Shown here piece by piece: positions 30,656 to 38,518 of a stretch of 64,000 nt of DNA. Source of the DNA: Avipropionibacterium sp050157065 (GTDB lineage: Bacteria; Actinomycetota; Actinomycetes; Propionibacteriales; Propionibacteriaceae). Below the pieces are notes generated by a model, which saw only the letters and a list, made by a program, of their open reading frames with translations, ran no database searches and was not told the DNA's origin. The first letter of the stretch is position 1. Each line of letters opens with the position of its first letter. Both the position numbers and the translations under genes were made by a program. The stretch is from NCBI GenBank assembly GCA_050157065.1, contig CP189573.1; one strand, 5' to 3'.

Positions 30656-30987
30656 ACCCAAAACCCTAGAACCCACCACCGACAAGAATCGCCACAACGT
30701 TCGAATCAGGCATTGGGGGGTGCACTACAGCCGTGTAGTTCTCCACCGACTGGGGACAGGCCTGTGGACAAGTCGGGGTGTGGCCGGTGGTGCTGGGGGT
30801 GTGGCCGGCCTCTCGACAGGCTCGCAGGGCGTGTCGACCGGCTTGAGGGGCGCCGACCGGCTGAGGGGCGAACGGGCTTGAGGGGCGTGTCGACGGGCTT
30901 GAGGGGCGTTACGACGGACGTCTCGGCAGGCTCGACGGCCGTCTCGACGAGCTCGACGTGCGGACTGCGTGCGAAGAGAGGGCGGTC
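30656..30987. repeat. Gene-free region with a perfect DnaA box and GTCGA-rich repeats
   Basis: TGTGGACAA at 30763-30771 is a perfect actinobacterial DnaA box. From 30795 to 30960 there are repeated words of the type GTGTCGACGGGCTTGAGGGGC (several imperfect copies) ending in CTCGACGAGCTCGACG. No gene is seen. Confidence 0.55.
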
Positions 30988-31542
30988 CTACTGGCCGACG
31001 CGGCCGTCGATGCACTCCCTGAGCAGGTCCGCGTGGCCACAGTGCCGGGCGTACTCCTCGACGCGGTGCACCCACATCTCCCGGCCGGTGATCTGTTTGG
31101 CCCCCAGACGTTGCCCGAGGTCTGCGTGTGAGAGCAGCACCGCGTCCGTGGCCGCCTGCTCACGTGCGAGGTCCTCGTACGCGGCATCCACCATGGCCTG
31201 CTCACCGACCGCCCCGTCGAAACCGCCGCCGTCGTCGTACAGTCTGGCGAGCGGGATCTTGCCACTGATCCAGTTCTGCCAGTCGCGTTCCACCTCGGCC
31301 AGGTGCCGCAACAGCCCGAGCAGCGACATCGTCGAGGGCGGGACCGACCGACGCGCCAACTGCTCGGGGGTCAGCCCCTCACACTTCATCTGCAAGGTGA
31401 GCCGGTAGTCACCCAGGTACTCCTGCAGTGTCGCGAGCTCACCTTCGGGGCCGGGTTCGTCGCGGTCGCGGGGATCGTCGTCGGGGTCGACCCACATGTC
31501 GGGGTAGACCGTGGACCGGGTCCAGCGTTCGGGTTCACCCAT
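30988..31542 (-). CDS. DinB/DUF664-family protein
   Basis: 184 residues. The four-helix DinB/YfiT fold is suggested by LQEYLGDYRLTLQMKCEGL, SLLGLLRHLAEVERDWQNW with the first His, and the C-terminal EEYARHCGHADLLRECIDG with the second and third His. In this superfamily three His residues bind a metal, and members act as thiol (mycothiol or bacillithiol) transferases or hydrolases. The DUF664 pattern of R-S-V-P-P-S-x-x-S-L-L-G-L-L is clear. Start ATG at 31542. The next minus-strand gene (NUDIX) ends 59 bases upstream. Confidence 0.85.
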   Translation of the reverse strand: MGEPERWTRSTVYPDMWVDPDDDPRDRDEPGPEGELATLQEYLGDYRLTLQMKCEGLTPEQLARRSVPPSTMSLLGLLRHLAEVERDWQNWISGKIPLARLYDDGGGFDGAVGEQAMVDAAYEDLAREQAATDAVLLSHADLGQRLGAKQITGREMWVHRVEEYARHCGHADLLRECIDGRVGQ

Positions 31543-31601
31543 GGCCCCATGATGGTCGCCGGGGTGGGCCGTCGCCAGAGTTTTGCGACCCGCCCACCGG
31601 C

Positions 31602-32036
31602 TCAACCACCCGCCGACCCAGCCATCGGCCCATCTGCCCCGCCCGACAGCGTTGACCGCAGCGCGGCCAGGAAGGGCAGATCGGGTTCCAGCCAGTCGAC
31701 CTCGGCCAACTCGTCCGCCCCCAACCAACGGATCTGGTCGTGCTCGGTCGGCACCGGATCGCCGTCGACGAGCTCGGCAACCGCGATCCGCAGCTCGTAG
31801 GTGTCGTTGATCGCGACGGCATCGGGCAGCCAGTTGATCACCCGGATCCGGCAACCCAGTTCCTCGGCGATCTCCCGTACCAGTGCGGATTCCGGGGTCT
31901 CACCGGGCTCGACCTTGCCGCCCGGGAACTCCCACCGACCGGCCGCCGTCGCCGGTGACGTACGCCGTGCGGTCAGTACCTCACCGCCACGGACGATGGC
32001 GGCACCGACCACCGACTTCTTCGGACCCGCCTTCAC
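31602..32036 (-). CDS. NUDIX hydrolase, MutT-like
   Basis: 144 residues. The NUDIX box is complete: GGKVEPGETPESALVREIAE followed by ELG. The body WEFPGGK, an N-terminal VVGAAIVRGGEVLTARR and the later EHDQIRWLGADEL fit (8-oxo-)dGTP diphosphatases, which clean the nucleotide pool. GTG at 32036 (VKAGPKKSVVGAAIV) is chosen because family members begin about five residues before the VVGA strand. It is divergent from the AraC-type regulator with about 60 bases between them. Confidence 0.87.
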   Translation of the reverse strand: MKAGPKKSVVGAAIVRGGEVLTARRTSPATAAGRWEFPGGKVEPGETPESALVREIAEELGCRIRVINWLPDAVAINDTYELRIAVAELVDGDPVPTEHDQIRWLGADELAEVDWLEPDLPFLAALRSTLSGGADGPMAGSAGG

Positions 32037-32096
32037 CCGACCGAGGGTAGCTGAGCAAGAACGGTCGGGTGTGACGGCGCCACAGGGTCCAGACTG

Positions 32097-33032
32097 GTGG
32101 ACATGACGGTGCAGGGGCGGGATCGATTGCGCGAGCTGTTGGACGCGGCGCTGGCCGAGGATGCCCCGACGCTCGACGAGATGGCCCAACGGGCCCACTC
32201 GTCGGCTTTCCACTTCAGCCGGGTGTTCGCCCGGGGTACGGGCGAGCCGCCGGTCTCGCTGCGGCGTCGCGTCCTGTTGGAGCGCGCCGCCTGGCAGCTG
32301 GCGCACGGACGGACGGTGACCGACGCCGCGTTCGAGGCCGGGTACGAGTCCGTCGAGGGGTTTGCACGGGCGTACGGGCGGGCGTACGGCCATCCGCCCG
32401 GCCGGACGCCGCGTCGCGACGCGGGCCTCGGCCCCACCGGGGATGATCACTGGATCGACGCCCCCAACGGGATCCACTTCCACCCGCCGGCAAACCTGTG
32501 GATCCATGACCGGTCCCGACGTCCCGCCGAAGGGCCGGTCACCGCGCACCTCCTGCACCACGACCTCGACGACACCACCGAGTTGATCACACTGGCGGCC
32601 GAGCTCGACGAGGCCGAGTACCGCCGGAATCGCTTGCCAGGAAGCTTTCTGCTCCGCTGGGACGGACCGGAGGAGTCACTGGCCGACGTCCTGGCCCATC
32701 ACGTACGGGCGAAGGAGTGCTGGCTGGCGGCGATCGCCGGTGAGGAGATGCCCGAGGCCGGCGGCGACAGTCCGGCGGAACTGGCCGTACGACATCAGGT
32801 GGTGGGTGCCCGATGGGTGGCGACGGTGGCCGACATCGCTCGCCGCGACGCGTGGGGGGACCGGCTGATCGACGCCCTGTGCGAACCGCCCGAGAGCTTC
32901 GTACTGACCAGCGTCGTCGCACACGTGATCACGTACGGCGCCCACCGGCGGCAACTGGCCAGACTCCTGCTGCGACAGGCAGGAATGGATGTTGATCATG
33001 GAGACCCGATCGAATGGTGGAGACGAACATGA
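32097..33032 (+). CDS. AraC-type HTH regulator fused to a DinB domain
   Basis: 311 residues. The first 100 form an AraC DNA-binding domain: LDEMAQRAHSSAFHFSRVFA for the first helix-turn-helix and VTDAAFEAGYESVEGFARAY for the second. From residue 150 a DinB-like four-helix domain follows (LADVLAHHVRAKECWLAAIAG, VVAHVITYGAHRRQLARLLL). This fusion is known in actinobacteria, where the second domain may sense a small molecule. Start GTG at 32097; ATG at 32103 is an alternative. It overlaps the following gene by ATGA, so the DHFR-like gene is in the same operon. Confidence 0.85.
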   Translation: MDMTVQGRDRLRELLDAALAEDAPTLDEMAQRAHSSAFHFSRVFARGTGEPPVSLRRRVLLERAAWQLAHGRTVTDAAFEAGYESVEGFARAYGRAYGHPPGRTPRRDAGLGPTGDDHWIDAPNGIHFHPPANLWIHDRSRRPAEGPVTAHLLHHDLDDTTELITLAAELDEAEYRRNRLPGSFLLRWDGPEESLADVLAHHVRAKECWLAAIAGEEMPEAGGDSPAELAVRHQVVGARWVATVADIARRDAWGDRLIDALCEPPESFVLTSVVAHVITYGAHRRQLARLLLRQAGMDVDHGDPIEWWRRT

Positions 33033-33556
33033 CCCGTACCAGTTACTACACGGCATCGACGCTCGACGGCTTCATCGCCACCGACGACCACTCACTGGAC
33101 TGGTTGCTCAGCAGGGACATCGACCAGTCCGGTCCGATGAACTACGACGACTTCCGCGCCCGGCTCGGCGCCGGGGCGATGGGGGCGTCGACGTACGAAT
33201 GGATCATCGACCATGAGAACGGTGCATGGTCCTACACGCTGCCGATGTGGGTGTTCACCCACCGCAACCTGACGGCACCGGCCGGGGCGGACGTGCGGTT
33301 CACCTCGGCACCCGTCCCCGAGGTCCACGCCGAGATGGTCGAAGCGGCCGCCGGGAAGGACATCTGGGTGGTCGGGGGTGGTGACCTGGTGGGGCAGTTC
33401 CATGATCACGGTCTGCTCGACGAGGTGATGGTGCAGTACGCCCCGGTCACCGTCGGTTCCGGCAAGCCGCTGTTGCCCCGGCACGTTGAACTGGAGCTGC
33501 GCGAGGTGGCACGGAACCGTGAGTTCGCGTGTGCCCGCTATGACGTCAAGCGGTGA
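33029..33556 (+). CDS. Dihydrofolate-reductase-like (RibD C-terminal type) protein
   Basis: 175 residues. The fold markers are the N-terminal YYTASTLDGFIATDDHSLDWL, the cofactor loop MGASTYEWI, and VVGGGDLVGQFHDHGLLDE near residue 120. This is the DHFR/RibD-C superfamily branch often annotated as a dihydrofolate reductase family protein; real folate activity is not implied. ATG at 33029 has GGAGA seven bases upstream and overlaps the stop of the AraC-DinB regulator. Likely co-regulated with it. Confidence 0.85.
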   Translation: MTRTSYYTASTLDGFIATDDHSLDWLLSRDIDQSGPMNYDDFRARLGAGAMGASTYEWIIDHENGAWSYTLPMWVFTHRNLTAPAGADVRFTSAPVPEVHAEMVEAAAGKDIWVVGGGDLVGQFHDHGLLDEVMVQYAPVTVGSGKPLLPRHVELELREVARNREFACARYDVKR

Positions 33557-33562
33557 CGACGG

Positions 33563-34126
33563 TCACCCTGCGGACCAGAAGACCAGGCCGAGCCCGAACA
33601 CGAACACCAGGCAGACCGCGACGATCCCGACGACGAGGGCGGTGATGACGAGGGCGGTCGAGGCCATGGACTGTGGCTGCAGGGGAGTGGTCGACAGCTT
33701 CGCCGACTGGAAGACGGTCGTCGGCATCGAGTAATAGAGCGGGACAGCCTGACCGGCAGGTACATCGACGACCTGGGTGCGGACCTCGGTGGTGTTGGTG
33801 CGCGAGAACGTGAACGTGTGCCGTCCGGGCGGCAGCGTCACGAACGTGGTTCCCGCCTCGGCCGGAATCAGCCGGTTGTCCACCTCGATCCGTACCCCCA
33901 TCTGGCTGATCGGGGTGTTGCCACGGTGGATCGTGAGCGCGACGCCGGTGGCCCCGGGCACCACCCGGGCCAGTGTCTGGTAGGGCGCCAACTGGTCCGG
34001 GGCCGTGCCGTACGGATTGCCCTGCTGCAGTTCCGCCGGGACCGGGTCCTGGATCTCGGAACGCGCGTTCCTCCGTTCCGGCCAGGGTTCGCCGGCAGGA
34101 CCGGGCTGTGGCGGGGTGCTGGTCAT
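33563..34126 (-). CDS. C-terminally anchored membrane protein of unknown function
   Basis: 187 residues. A Pro-rich N-terminus (about 65 residues) precedes a compact beta domain: VALTIHRGNTPISQMGVRI, FVTLPPGRHTFTFSRTN and VDVPAGQAVPLYYSMP, similar in look to PEGA or DUF2846-type domains. One span lies at the C-terminus (LVITALVVGIVAVCLVFVFG) with almost nothing after it, so it is either tail-anchored or starts a hairpin. No enzyme motif. A GGTGAC/GTCACC hairpin lies between it and the DHFR-like gene. Confidence 0.7.
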   Translation of the reverse strand: MTSTPPQPGPAGEPWPERRNARSEIQDPVPAELQQGNPYGTAPDQLAPYQTLARVVPGATGVALTIHRGNTPISQMGVRIEVDNRLIPAEAGTTFVTLPPGRHTFTFSRTNTTEVRTQVVDVPAGQAVPLYYSMPTTVFQSAKLSTTPLQPQSMASTALVITALVVGIVAVCLVFVFGLGLVFWSAG

Positions 34127-34261
34127 GGCGGTGATGTTACGTGGCCCAGGGTTGATCGGGGTGCCCGGCCGCCCCCCGTACCCCACGGGACTCGACCCCG
34201 GCTGAAGTACGGATTTGAGCCGGGTCGTGCCCGTGGGATATTCTGACGCGGTTGCTTGCGC

Positions 34262-34335
34262 GGGCCTATAGCTCAGACGGTTAGAGCGCTGCCCTGATAA
34301 GGCAGAGGTCGGTGGTTCAAGTCCACCTAGGCCCA
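34262..34335 (+). tRNA. ileT: tRNA-Ile (anticodon GAU)
   Basis: Complete cloverleaf: acceptor arms GGGCCTA and TAGGCCC, D-arm AGCTCAGACGGTTAGAGC, anticodon stem-loop TGCCCTGATAAGGCA with GAT, and T-loop GGTTCAAGT. The 3' CCA is not encoded. In many actinobacteria this gene follows gyrA/DUF3566 directly and is followed by tRNA-Ala; here neither is true. Confidence 0.98.
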
Positions 34336-34393
34336 CCCATCCCGTCCAAGAGCGTTCCGACACCGACGCTGGACGCCTGTGCCCACCACCCGC

Positions 34394-35488
34394 TCACGGC
34401 GTGACGAGCGCGAGGCCCAACCAGTCGGCGAGGGAGTCGAGCTCGTCCCGGACTGCGGCACGCACCGCCGGGTCGAACGGTTCGTCCTCGTGCACCGCGT
34501 TGATCCGCAACTCACCCTCGGCCCGTTCCGCGGTCGCGTCCACCTTGCCGATCAACCGGTCGCCGGACAGGATCGGCATCGCCCAGTAGCCCCACCGTCG
34601 CTTGGCAGCCGGCTTGTACATCTCAAGCTGGTAGTCGAAGTCGAACAGTTGCGCCATCCGCGAGCGGTCGAAGATCAACAGGTCCAGCGGTGACAACAGG
34701 GCGGTCCGGCCGGTGAAGGGGAGGTCGAGGTACGCCGGGTCGATCCGCCATCGTCCCTTGACCCCGTCGATCACAGCCGGCTCCCCGGCGTCGGCCACCG
34801 CGTTGGGTTCGGTCGGCGTCTTCGGTGCCGTCGGCCGGGCGATCCCGAGCGACCGCAGCCGGCGTTCGTTGCGGAGGCGCGTCGCCTCCGCCAGCGGCAC
34901 GGGTTCGACGTCGGGATGCACGCGCTCGGCCAGGTCCCAGAGCCGGTCCCGGCCGTCCTGCCCGACGGCGGCGATCTCGCCGCGGGTCGCCATCAGCTGC
35001 AGCAGCATGCGGAGGTTTCGGTTGCTGTTCCACCCACTCGACTGCCACGGCAGTACGGTGGTGTCCGGGATCTCCTTGCTGGGAAGCGGTCCCTCGTCGT
35101 ACAACTTCGCCAACACGTCGCGCCGCGCTTCGTCGTTCGCCTCCAGCCACGCCACCTGGGGTTGTTGCCACTTCTCGGTGGGCCAGGCGGCCATCTCGGC
35201 CCGGAACAGCGCGATGTCGGCGGCCGGTCGCAGCCGTCCGTCCAGTTCGATGATCGTCCCGTCGGCGAGAGCCCGTTCAAGGTCGCCAAGGCGGTGTGCG
35301 GCGCCGAGCCGACTCCACAGCACCACCTCGGCGCTGCGGGCCACAGCGGTCGTCGGCTCGCCGTGCAGCAGCGTCAGGCGGTCCAGCAGTTCGCCGAGGT
35401 CATCGGGGCGGGGCGCCGCCAACCACTGCGCCTGGACGGCGATCCGACGGGCCCGGGTGAGGCTGAGCCGATGCATCGGGTCGGTCAT
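34394..35488 (-). CDS. YcaQ/AlkX-like winged-helix protein with altered catalytic motif
   Basis: 364 residues of the HTH_42 (AlkZ/YcaQ) superfamily, DNA glycosylases that unhook crosslinks. The N-terminus LSLTRARRIAVQAQWL and the segment VARSAEVVLWSRLG match YcaQ. The C-terminal part WRIDPAYLDLPFTGRTALLSPLDLLIFDR, split over two blocks, is also typical. Where YcaQ has the catalytic Gln-x-Asp (LLQID) this protein reads LLHGE, so glycosylase activity may be lost or changed. Start ATG at 35488. It is followed on the same strand after a short gap by the TPR gene upstream. Motif alignment is by eye. Confidence 0.7.
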   Translation of the reverse strand: MTDPMHRLSLTRARRIAVQAQWLAAPRPDDLGELLDRLTLLHGEPTTAVARSAEVVLWSRLGAAHRLGDLERALADGTIIELDGRLRPAADIALFRAEMAAWPTEKWQQPQVAWLEANDEARRDVLAKLYDEGPLPSKEIPDTTVLPWQSSGWNSNRNLRMLLQLMATRGEIAAVGQDGRDRLWDLAERVHPDVEPVPLAEATRLRNERRLRSLGIARPTAPKTPTEPNAVADAGEPAVIDGVKGRWRIDPAYLDLPFTGRTALLSPLDLLIFDRSRMAQLFDFDYQLEMYKPAAKRRWGYWAMPILSGDRLIGKVDATAERAEGELRINAVHEDEPFDPAVRAAVRDELDSLADWLGLALVTP

Positions 35489-35497
35489 GGTCCGGGG

Positions 35498-36379
35498 TCA
35501 GGCGTCGCGCTTCAGCAGGCCCCGCTCACCGAGGAACGCCAGGTACTTGGGCGGCTCCTCGGCGAAGATCTTCTCGCCCTCGGTCATGTAGGCGGTGATG
35601 AGGCCGCGTTCGGCTGCCTCGTGGTTGCCGAGCTCGTACTCGCTCTGCCCGAGTCGCATCTGGACGTACGGATTCTCGATCCCGCCGGGCGACTGGGTGG
35701 CCAGCTGGAAGTAGTTGCGTGCCTGCTTCCACCGTTGCGCCCCGAGGTGGGCGTCACCGATGGAGGCGTACAACCAGGTCGCCGCCTCCCACTCACGCTT
35801 GGGGTCCGGCACCAGTTCCAGCGCCTGCTCGAACCGACCGATCGCCTCGTCCCAGTCCTCGGCGTACAGCGCGTCACTGCCGGCCTCGCTGAGCTCGTCG
35901 ATCCGCTCGCCGAGCGCCTCGGGCAACTCCAGCGCATCGGCCGGCACCTCCGGGCCCGGGAACGGCAACGCCTTGCCCTCAGCCACCGCGACGTAGTCGG
36001 GATAGGCGCTGAAGGCCTCGGCCCCGAAGTCGTCCAGCACGGCGGCCAGCTTCGGCTGCCCGGACGCCGGGTCGATCCGGTAGCTGACGATCGCATCGCT
36101 GACCCGTACGGACGGGTCGGCCTCGCCGTACTGCTCGGCCTTCACCGGCTGCCACTTCGAGGCACCCTCCCAGTCGCCGACCCCGATCAACGCGCGCACG
36201 GTGTTGTCGGCGATCGCCCGCAGCTCATAGTCGTGCCAGGGCTGCGGAACCTCGGCCCACAACGCCTCGTAGCGGCGTCGGGCCTCGTCGGCGTTTCCGT
36301 CCGCGGCCGCCGCCTGCGCCTGCTGGAGCAGTTGGCCCAGTCGTTGACGTACGTCTGCCGGGATGGGGTTGCGTGGCAT
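35498..36379 (-). CDS. TPR protein, probable immunity partner of the GH-E nuclease
   Basis: 293 residues. Helical repeats are seen at ADGNADEARRRYEALW, AEDWDEAIGRFEQALELVPD, ASIGDAHLGAQRWKQARNYF and QMRLGQSEYELGNHEAAE. The C-terminal AYMTEGEKIFAEEPPKYLAF is a pattern I associate with TPR proteins encoded next to secreted nuclease toxins. It lies 30 bases after the GH-E gene on the same strand, the normal toxin-immunity order. ATG at 36379 has CGAGGAGG upstream. Immunity is inferred from position and style, not proven. Confidence 0.65.
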   Translation of the reverse strand: MPRNPIPADVRQRLGQLLQQAQAAAADGNADEARRRYEALWAEVPQPWHDYELRAIADNTVRALIGVGDWEGASKWQPVKAEQYGEADPSVRVSDAIVSYRIDPASGQPKLAAVLDDFGAEAFSAYPDYVAVAEGKALPFPGPEVPADALELPEALGERIDELSEAGSDALYAEDWDEAIGRFEQALELVPDPKREWEAATWLYASIGDAHLGAQRWKQARNYFQLATQSPGGIENPYVQMRLGQSEYELGNHEAAERGLITAYMTEGEKIFAEEPPKYLAFLGERGLLKRDA

Positions 36380-36408
36380 CGGTCCTCCTCGGTCCGGGGT
36401 CAGCCTAG

Positions 36409-37005
36409 TCACAGGGACGGTGAGATCGTCACGCCACCGACGGGATCGTTGTCGGAGTAGCGGCCCTGCTGCTGCCCGCCCTTGCTCGTGTTGTCGGGGC
36501 CGTACTCGTAGGAGTAGTTCTTGTCGTTGGTCATGAAGTCACGGTTCTGCTGCGGGGTTCGCTGGTGTCCCCGGTCGTTCCAGTAGTCGACCGCGTCCTC
36601 GTGGTGACCCATGTGGGTCTCCGACAACGGTCGGGGTACCCCGTTCGCGTCGTTCACGTAGTAGTTGTCCAGGTCGGACTTCTTGATCTTCTTCGGGAAC
36701 GTGTCCGGGTCGACCGGGTTGCCGAGCGCGTCGACCAGCTCGCCCTTCTTCGCCATCCGCTGGGCGACCTTCTGGCCGGGGCCCGACAGCTTCCCGGGGG
36801 TCTTGCCGAGGTAGGCGTTGCGCATCTTCTTCGGCTTGGGAAACTGGCTGACGTCGTCACCGGACTTCGCGATGCGCTTCGCCACGTCGCGGGGGCCGTC
36901 CTTCGCCTGCGACTTGATGAACTTCTTGGGCACCTTGAAGTACTCGCCGGCATGCTTGACGATGAAGCCGCCGGCCGTCTTGTAGACAGTTCCGCCCTTG
37001 GCCAC
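36409..37005 (-). CDS. GH-E family (HNH/Endo VII) nuclease toxin domain
   Basis: 198 residues. The C-terminal half carries the GH-E signature: SETHMGHHEDAVDYWN with conserved Gly-His, then NRDFMTNDKNYSYEYG with conserved Glu and a Ser/Lys-Gly ending. Upstream, YLGKTPGKLSGPGQKVAQRM matches the lead-in seen in many polymorphic toxins. The protein is very basic and has no signal, WXG or LXG domain of its own. GTG at 37005 has GGGAGG four bases upstream; TTG at 37017 is an alternative. It is divergent from the WXG100-type gene, with 193 bases between them. Confidence 0.78.
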   Translation of the reverse strand: MAKGGTVYKTAGGFIVKHAGEYFKVPKKFIKSQAKDGPRDVAKRIAKSGDDVSQFPKPKKMRNAYLGKTPGKLSGPGQKVAQRMAKKGELVDALGNPVDPDTFPKKIKKSDLDNYYVNDANGVPRPLSETHMGHHEDAVDYWNDRGHQRTPQQNRDFMTNDKNYSYEYGPDNTSKGGQQQGRYSDNDPVGGVTISPSL

Positions 37006-37198
37006 GACGCCTCCCAACTGGGTCCTCTCGGCCGGCCCCGGGGACGGGGTCCGGCCTGGCCACCCGGTGATCGTAGGACCGATCGCGAGCCGTTGATGTC
37101 GTCAGATGACATCCCGATCGCGTCGACGTGATTACCGTGGTCCGGGTCCGAACTCCACTTCTGGAACAGATCCCCGGAACCCGAATGGACGCCCGATC
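37006..37198. promoter_or_regulatory. Divergent promoter region of the toxin locus
   Basis: Holds a GATGTC/GACATC inverted repeat (37095-37100 and 37108-37113) bracketed by two GATCGCG direct repeats (37081 and 37116). A GC-rich inverted repeat lies nearer the nuclease gene. A shared operator for both directions is possible. Confidence 0.4.
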
Positions 37199-37507
37199 AT
37201 GACTGAACTCAAGTTCGACACCCGCGCCCTGCGTGTCGGTGCCGACGAACTGTCCACCACCGCCGACGACCTGCGCAGCCAGTTTGCCGACACCGCCGCG
37301 TCGGCCCCGGCCTGGGGCGAGGACGACGTGTCCGCGTTGTGCCAGATGGCGTACGAGGCGATCGTCCAGGTGGTGACCGAGAGCATCGAGGGCGTGGGTG
37401 AGGGCTGGGGAGAGCACGCCGAACTGCTGCAGGCCGCCGCCGACCTGTACGACGCCACCGAGCAGCAGAACGTGAGCCTGGGCAGCACCATGGTCGGCGG
37501 GGAGTGA
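37199..37507 (+). CDS. WXG100/Esx-like protein
   Basis: 102 residues, almost entirely helical. A TAASAPAWGEDDVSALC turn at the centre replaces the Trp-x-Gly motif with Trp-Gly-Glu, and the C-terminal helix ends in ATEQQNVSL. Size and helical-hairpin style match ESX substrates of type VII secretion, usually secreted as dimers with a larger partner. The partner is probably the next gene, which starts four bases after the stop. ATG at 37199. Confidence 0.72.
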   Translation: MTELKFDTRALRVGADELSTTADDLRSQFADTAASAPAWGEDDVSALCQMAYEAIVQVVTESIEGVGEGWGEHAELLQAAADLYDATEQQNVSLGSTMVGGE

Positions 37508-37510
37508 CCG

Positions 37511-38005
37511 GTGGGGATCGTACTGCCGGGCGAAGTCGCCCACCTGCTCAACATGCTCGGGTTCAGCTGGCCGAACACCGACGAGAGTGACGTCTTCAGC
37601 AAGGGGTCGGAATGGCTCAGCTTCGCGCAGACCGCCGCCGGGTCCGCCCAACAGGCCGAGTCAGCTGCCCAGCACGTGCTGGGCACGAACGAGGGCCCGG
37701 CGATGGAGGCGTTCTCGACGGCCTTCAGCTCCGGGGAGGACTCCGTACAGCAGGTGGTGCAGCAGATCTCGAGCGGCAGCTCGATCGTCGGCGGCTGCAT
37801 GATGGTGATGGCGGGGGTGATCATCGCGCTCAAGATCGTCGTGATCACCCAACTCGTGCTGTTGGCGATACAGATCGCGTCGGCCATCGCTGCTGCCGTG
37901 CCGACCTGCGGGGCATCGCTGGGCTGGATCCCCGTGGCCAAGATCATTGCGGGCAGGGTGATCGAGTTCGCGATCAACTTCGCCCTCGAGAAGTTGATGG
38001 GATGA
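37511..38005 (+). CDS. CpnT-N-like WXG/transmembrane protein without a toxin domain
   Basis: 164 residues. The opening GIVLPGEVAHLLNMLGFSWP and the helices SEWLSFAQTAAGSAQQAE are those of the N-terminal domain of CpnT-type secreted toxins. Two hydrophobic stretches follow (MMVMAGVIIALKIVVITQLV and LLAIQIASAIAAAV). In known effectors a long linker and C-terminal toxin come next; here the protein ends at LEKLMG. It may be a delivery or channel module that works with a separately encoded toxin. Start GTG at 37511, right after the WXG gene. Confidence 0.75.
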   Translation: MGIVLPGEVAHLLNMLGFSWPNTDESDVFSKGSEWLSFAQTAAGSAQQAESAAQHVLGTNEGPAMEAFSTAFSSGEDSVQQVVQQISSGSSIVGGCMMVMAGVIIALKIVVITQLVLLAIQIASAIAAAVPTCGASLGWIPVAKIIAGRVIEFAINFALEKLMG

Positions 38006-38024
38006 CCCAGGAGGGACACACACG

Positions 38025-38477
38025 ATGACTGACTCCTTCGACCAGCTGCTCGGACAACTTCACCAGCAGCTGTCCACCGCCGCCAGCCGCACCAAGGGTG
38101 GGACGGACGCGCAGGGTGCAGCAGGCGCAGAGACGGCTGAGCCCGAGGTGCCGGACGTGGAGACCACCGCGACCGCGCTCGACGAGCAGGTGAGGGTGAC
38201 GATGTCGGGCAACAGGTTCACCGCCCTCAAGATCGACGCCAGGGCGATGCGACAGACCAACGACGAACTGGCCGAACACGTGCTGGAGGCGTTCAACAGG
38301 GTGATGGAACAGCACTCCCGTGCACTCGCCGACGCCTATCTGGCCGACAACTCGACTGACTTCGGTGCGCTCGCCGCAGACGTCCGGGCGATGCAGAGCC
38401 AGTCCGTCGAGGCCATGCGCACCTACACCGAGTCGTTGTACTCGGCACTGGAACAGGCCCGACGCCACAGCATCTGA
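38025..38477 (+). CDS. YbaB/EbfC-like protein of the T7SS toxin locus
   Basis: 150 residues. After an Ala/Glu-rich segment the core DEQVRVTMSGNRFTALKID and the following helices are those of YbaB/EbfC nucleoid-associated proteins, a family that often appears as small partner genes in type VII effector operons. The ATG has AGGAGG 9-10 bases upstream and lies 19 bases after the previous stop. It completes a three-gene + strand operon with the WXG100-like and CpnT-N-like genes. Its partner or DNA target is unknown. Confidence 0.7.
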   Translation: MTDSFDQLLGQLHQQLSTAASRTKGGTDAQGAAGAETAEPEVPDVETTATALDEQVRVTMSGNRFTALKIDARAMRQTNDELAEHVLEAFNRVMEQHSRALADAYLADNSTDFGALAADVRAMQSQSVEAMRTYTESLYSALEQARRHSI

Positions 38478-38518
38478 TCATGGTCATGGTCCCGTCGAGT
38501 GGGGCCGATCATGATCAG
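38474..38518. terminator. Inverted repeat spanning two convergent stop codons
   Basis: CTGATCATG (38474-38482) and CATGATCAG (38510-38518) are perfect 9-bp arms 27 bases apart. The left arm contains the stop of the YbaB-like gene and the right arm the stop of the minus-strand hydrolase. Probably a bidirectional terminator. Confidence 0.5.

Noticed and set aside
16469..34261. An integrative element using tRNA-Ile as attachment site
   Set aside because: No integrase gene and no copy of the tRNA 3' end were found at the other side of the stretch.
34336..34393. tRNA-Ala after tRNA-Ile
   Set aside because: Only 58 bases without any cloverleaf; the next gene starts at once.
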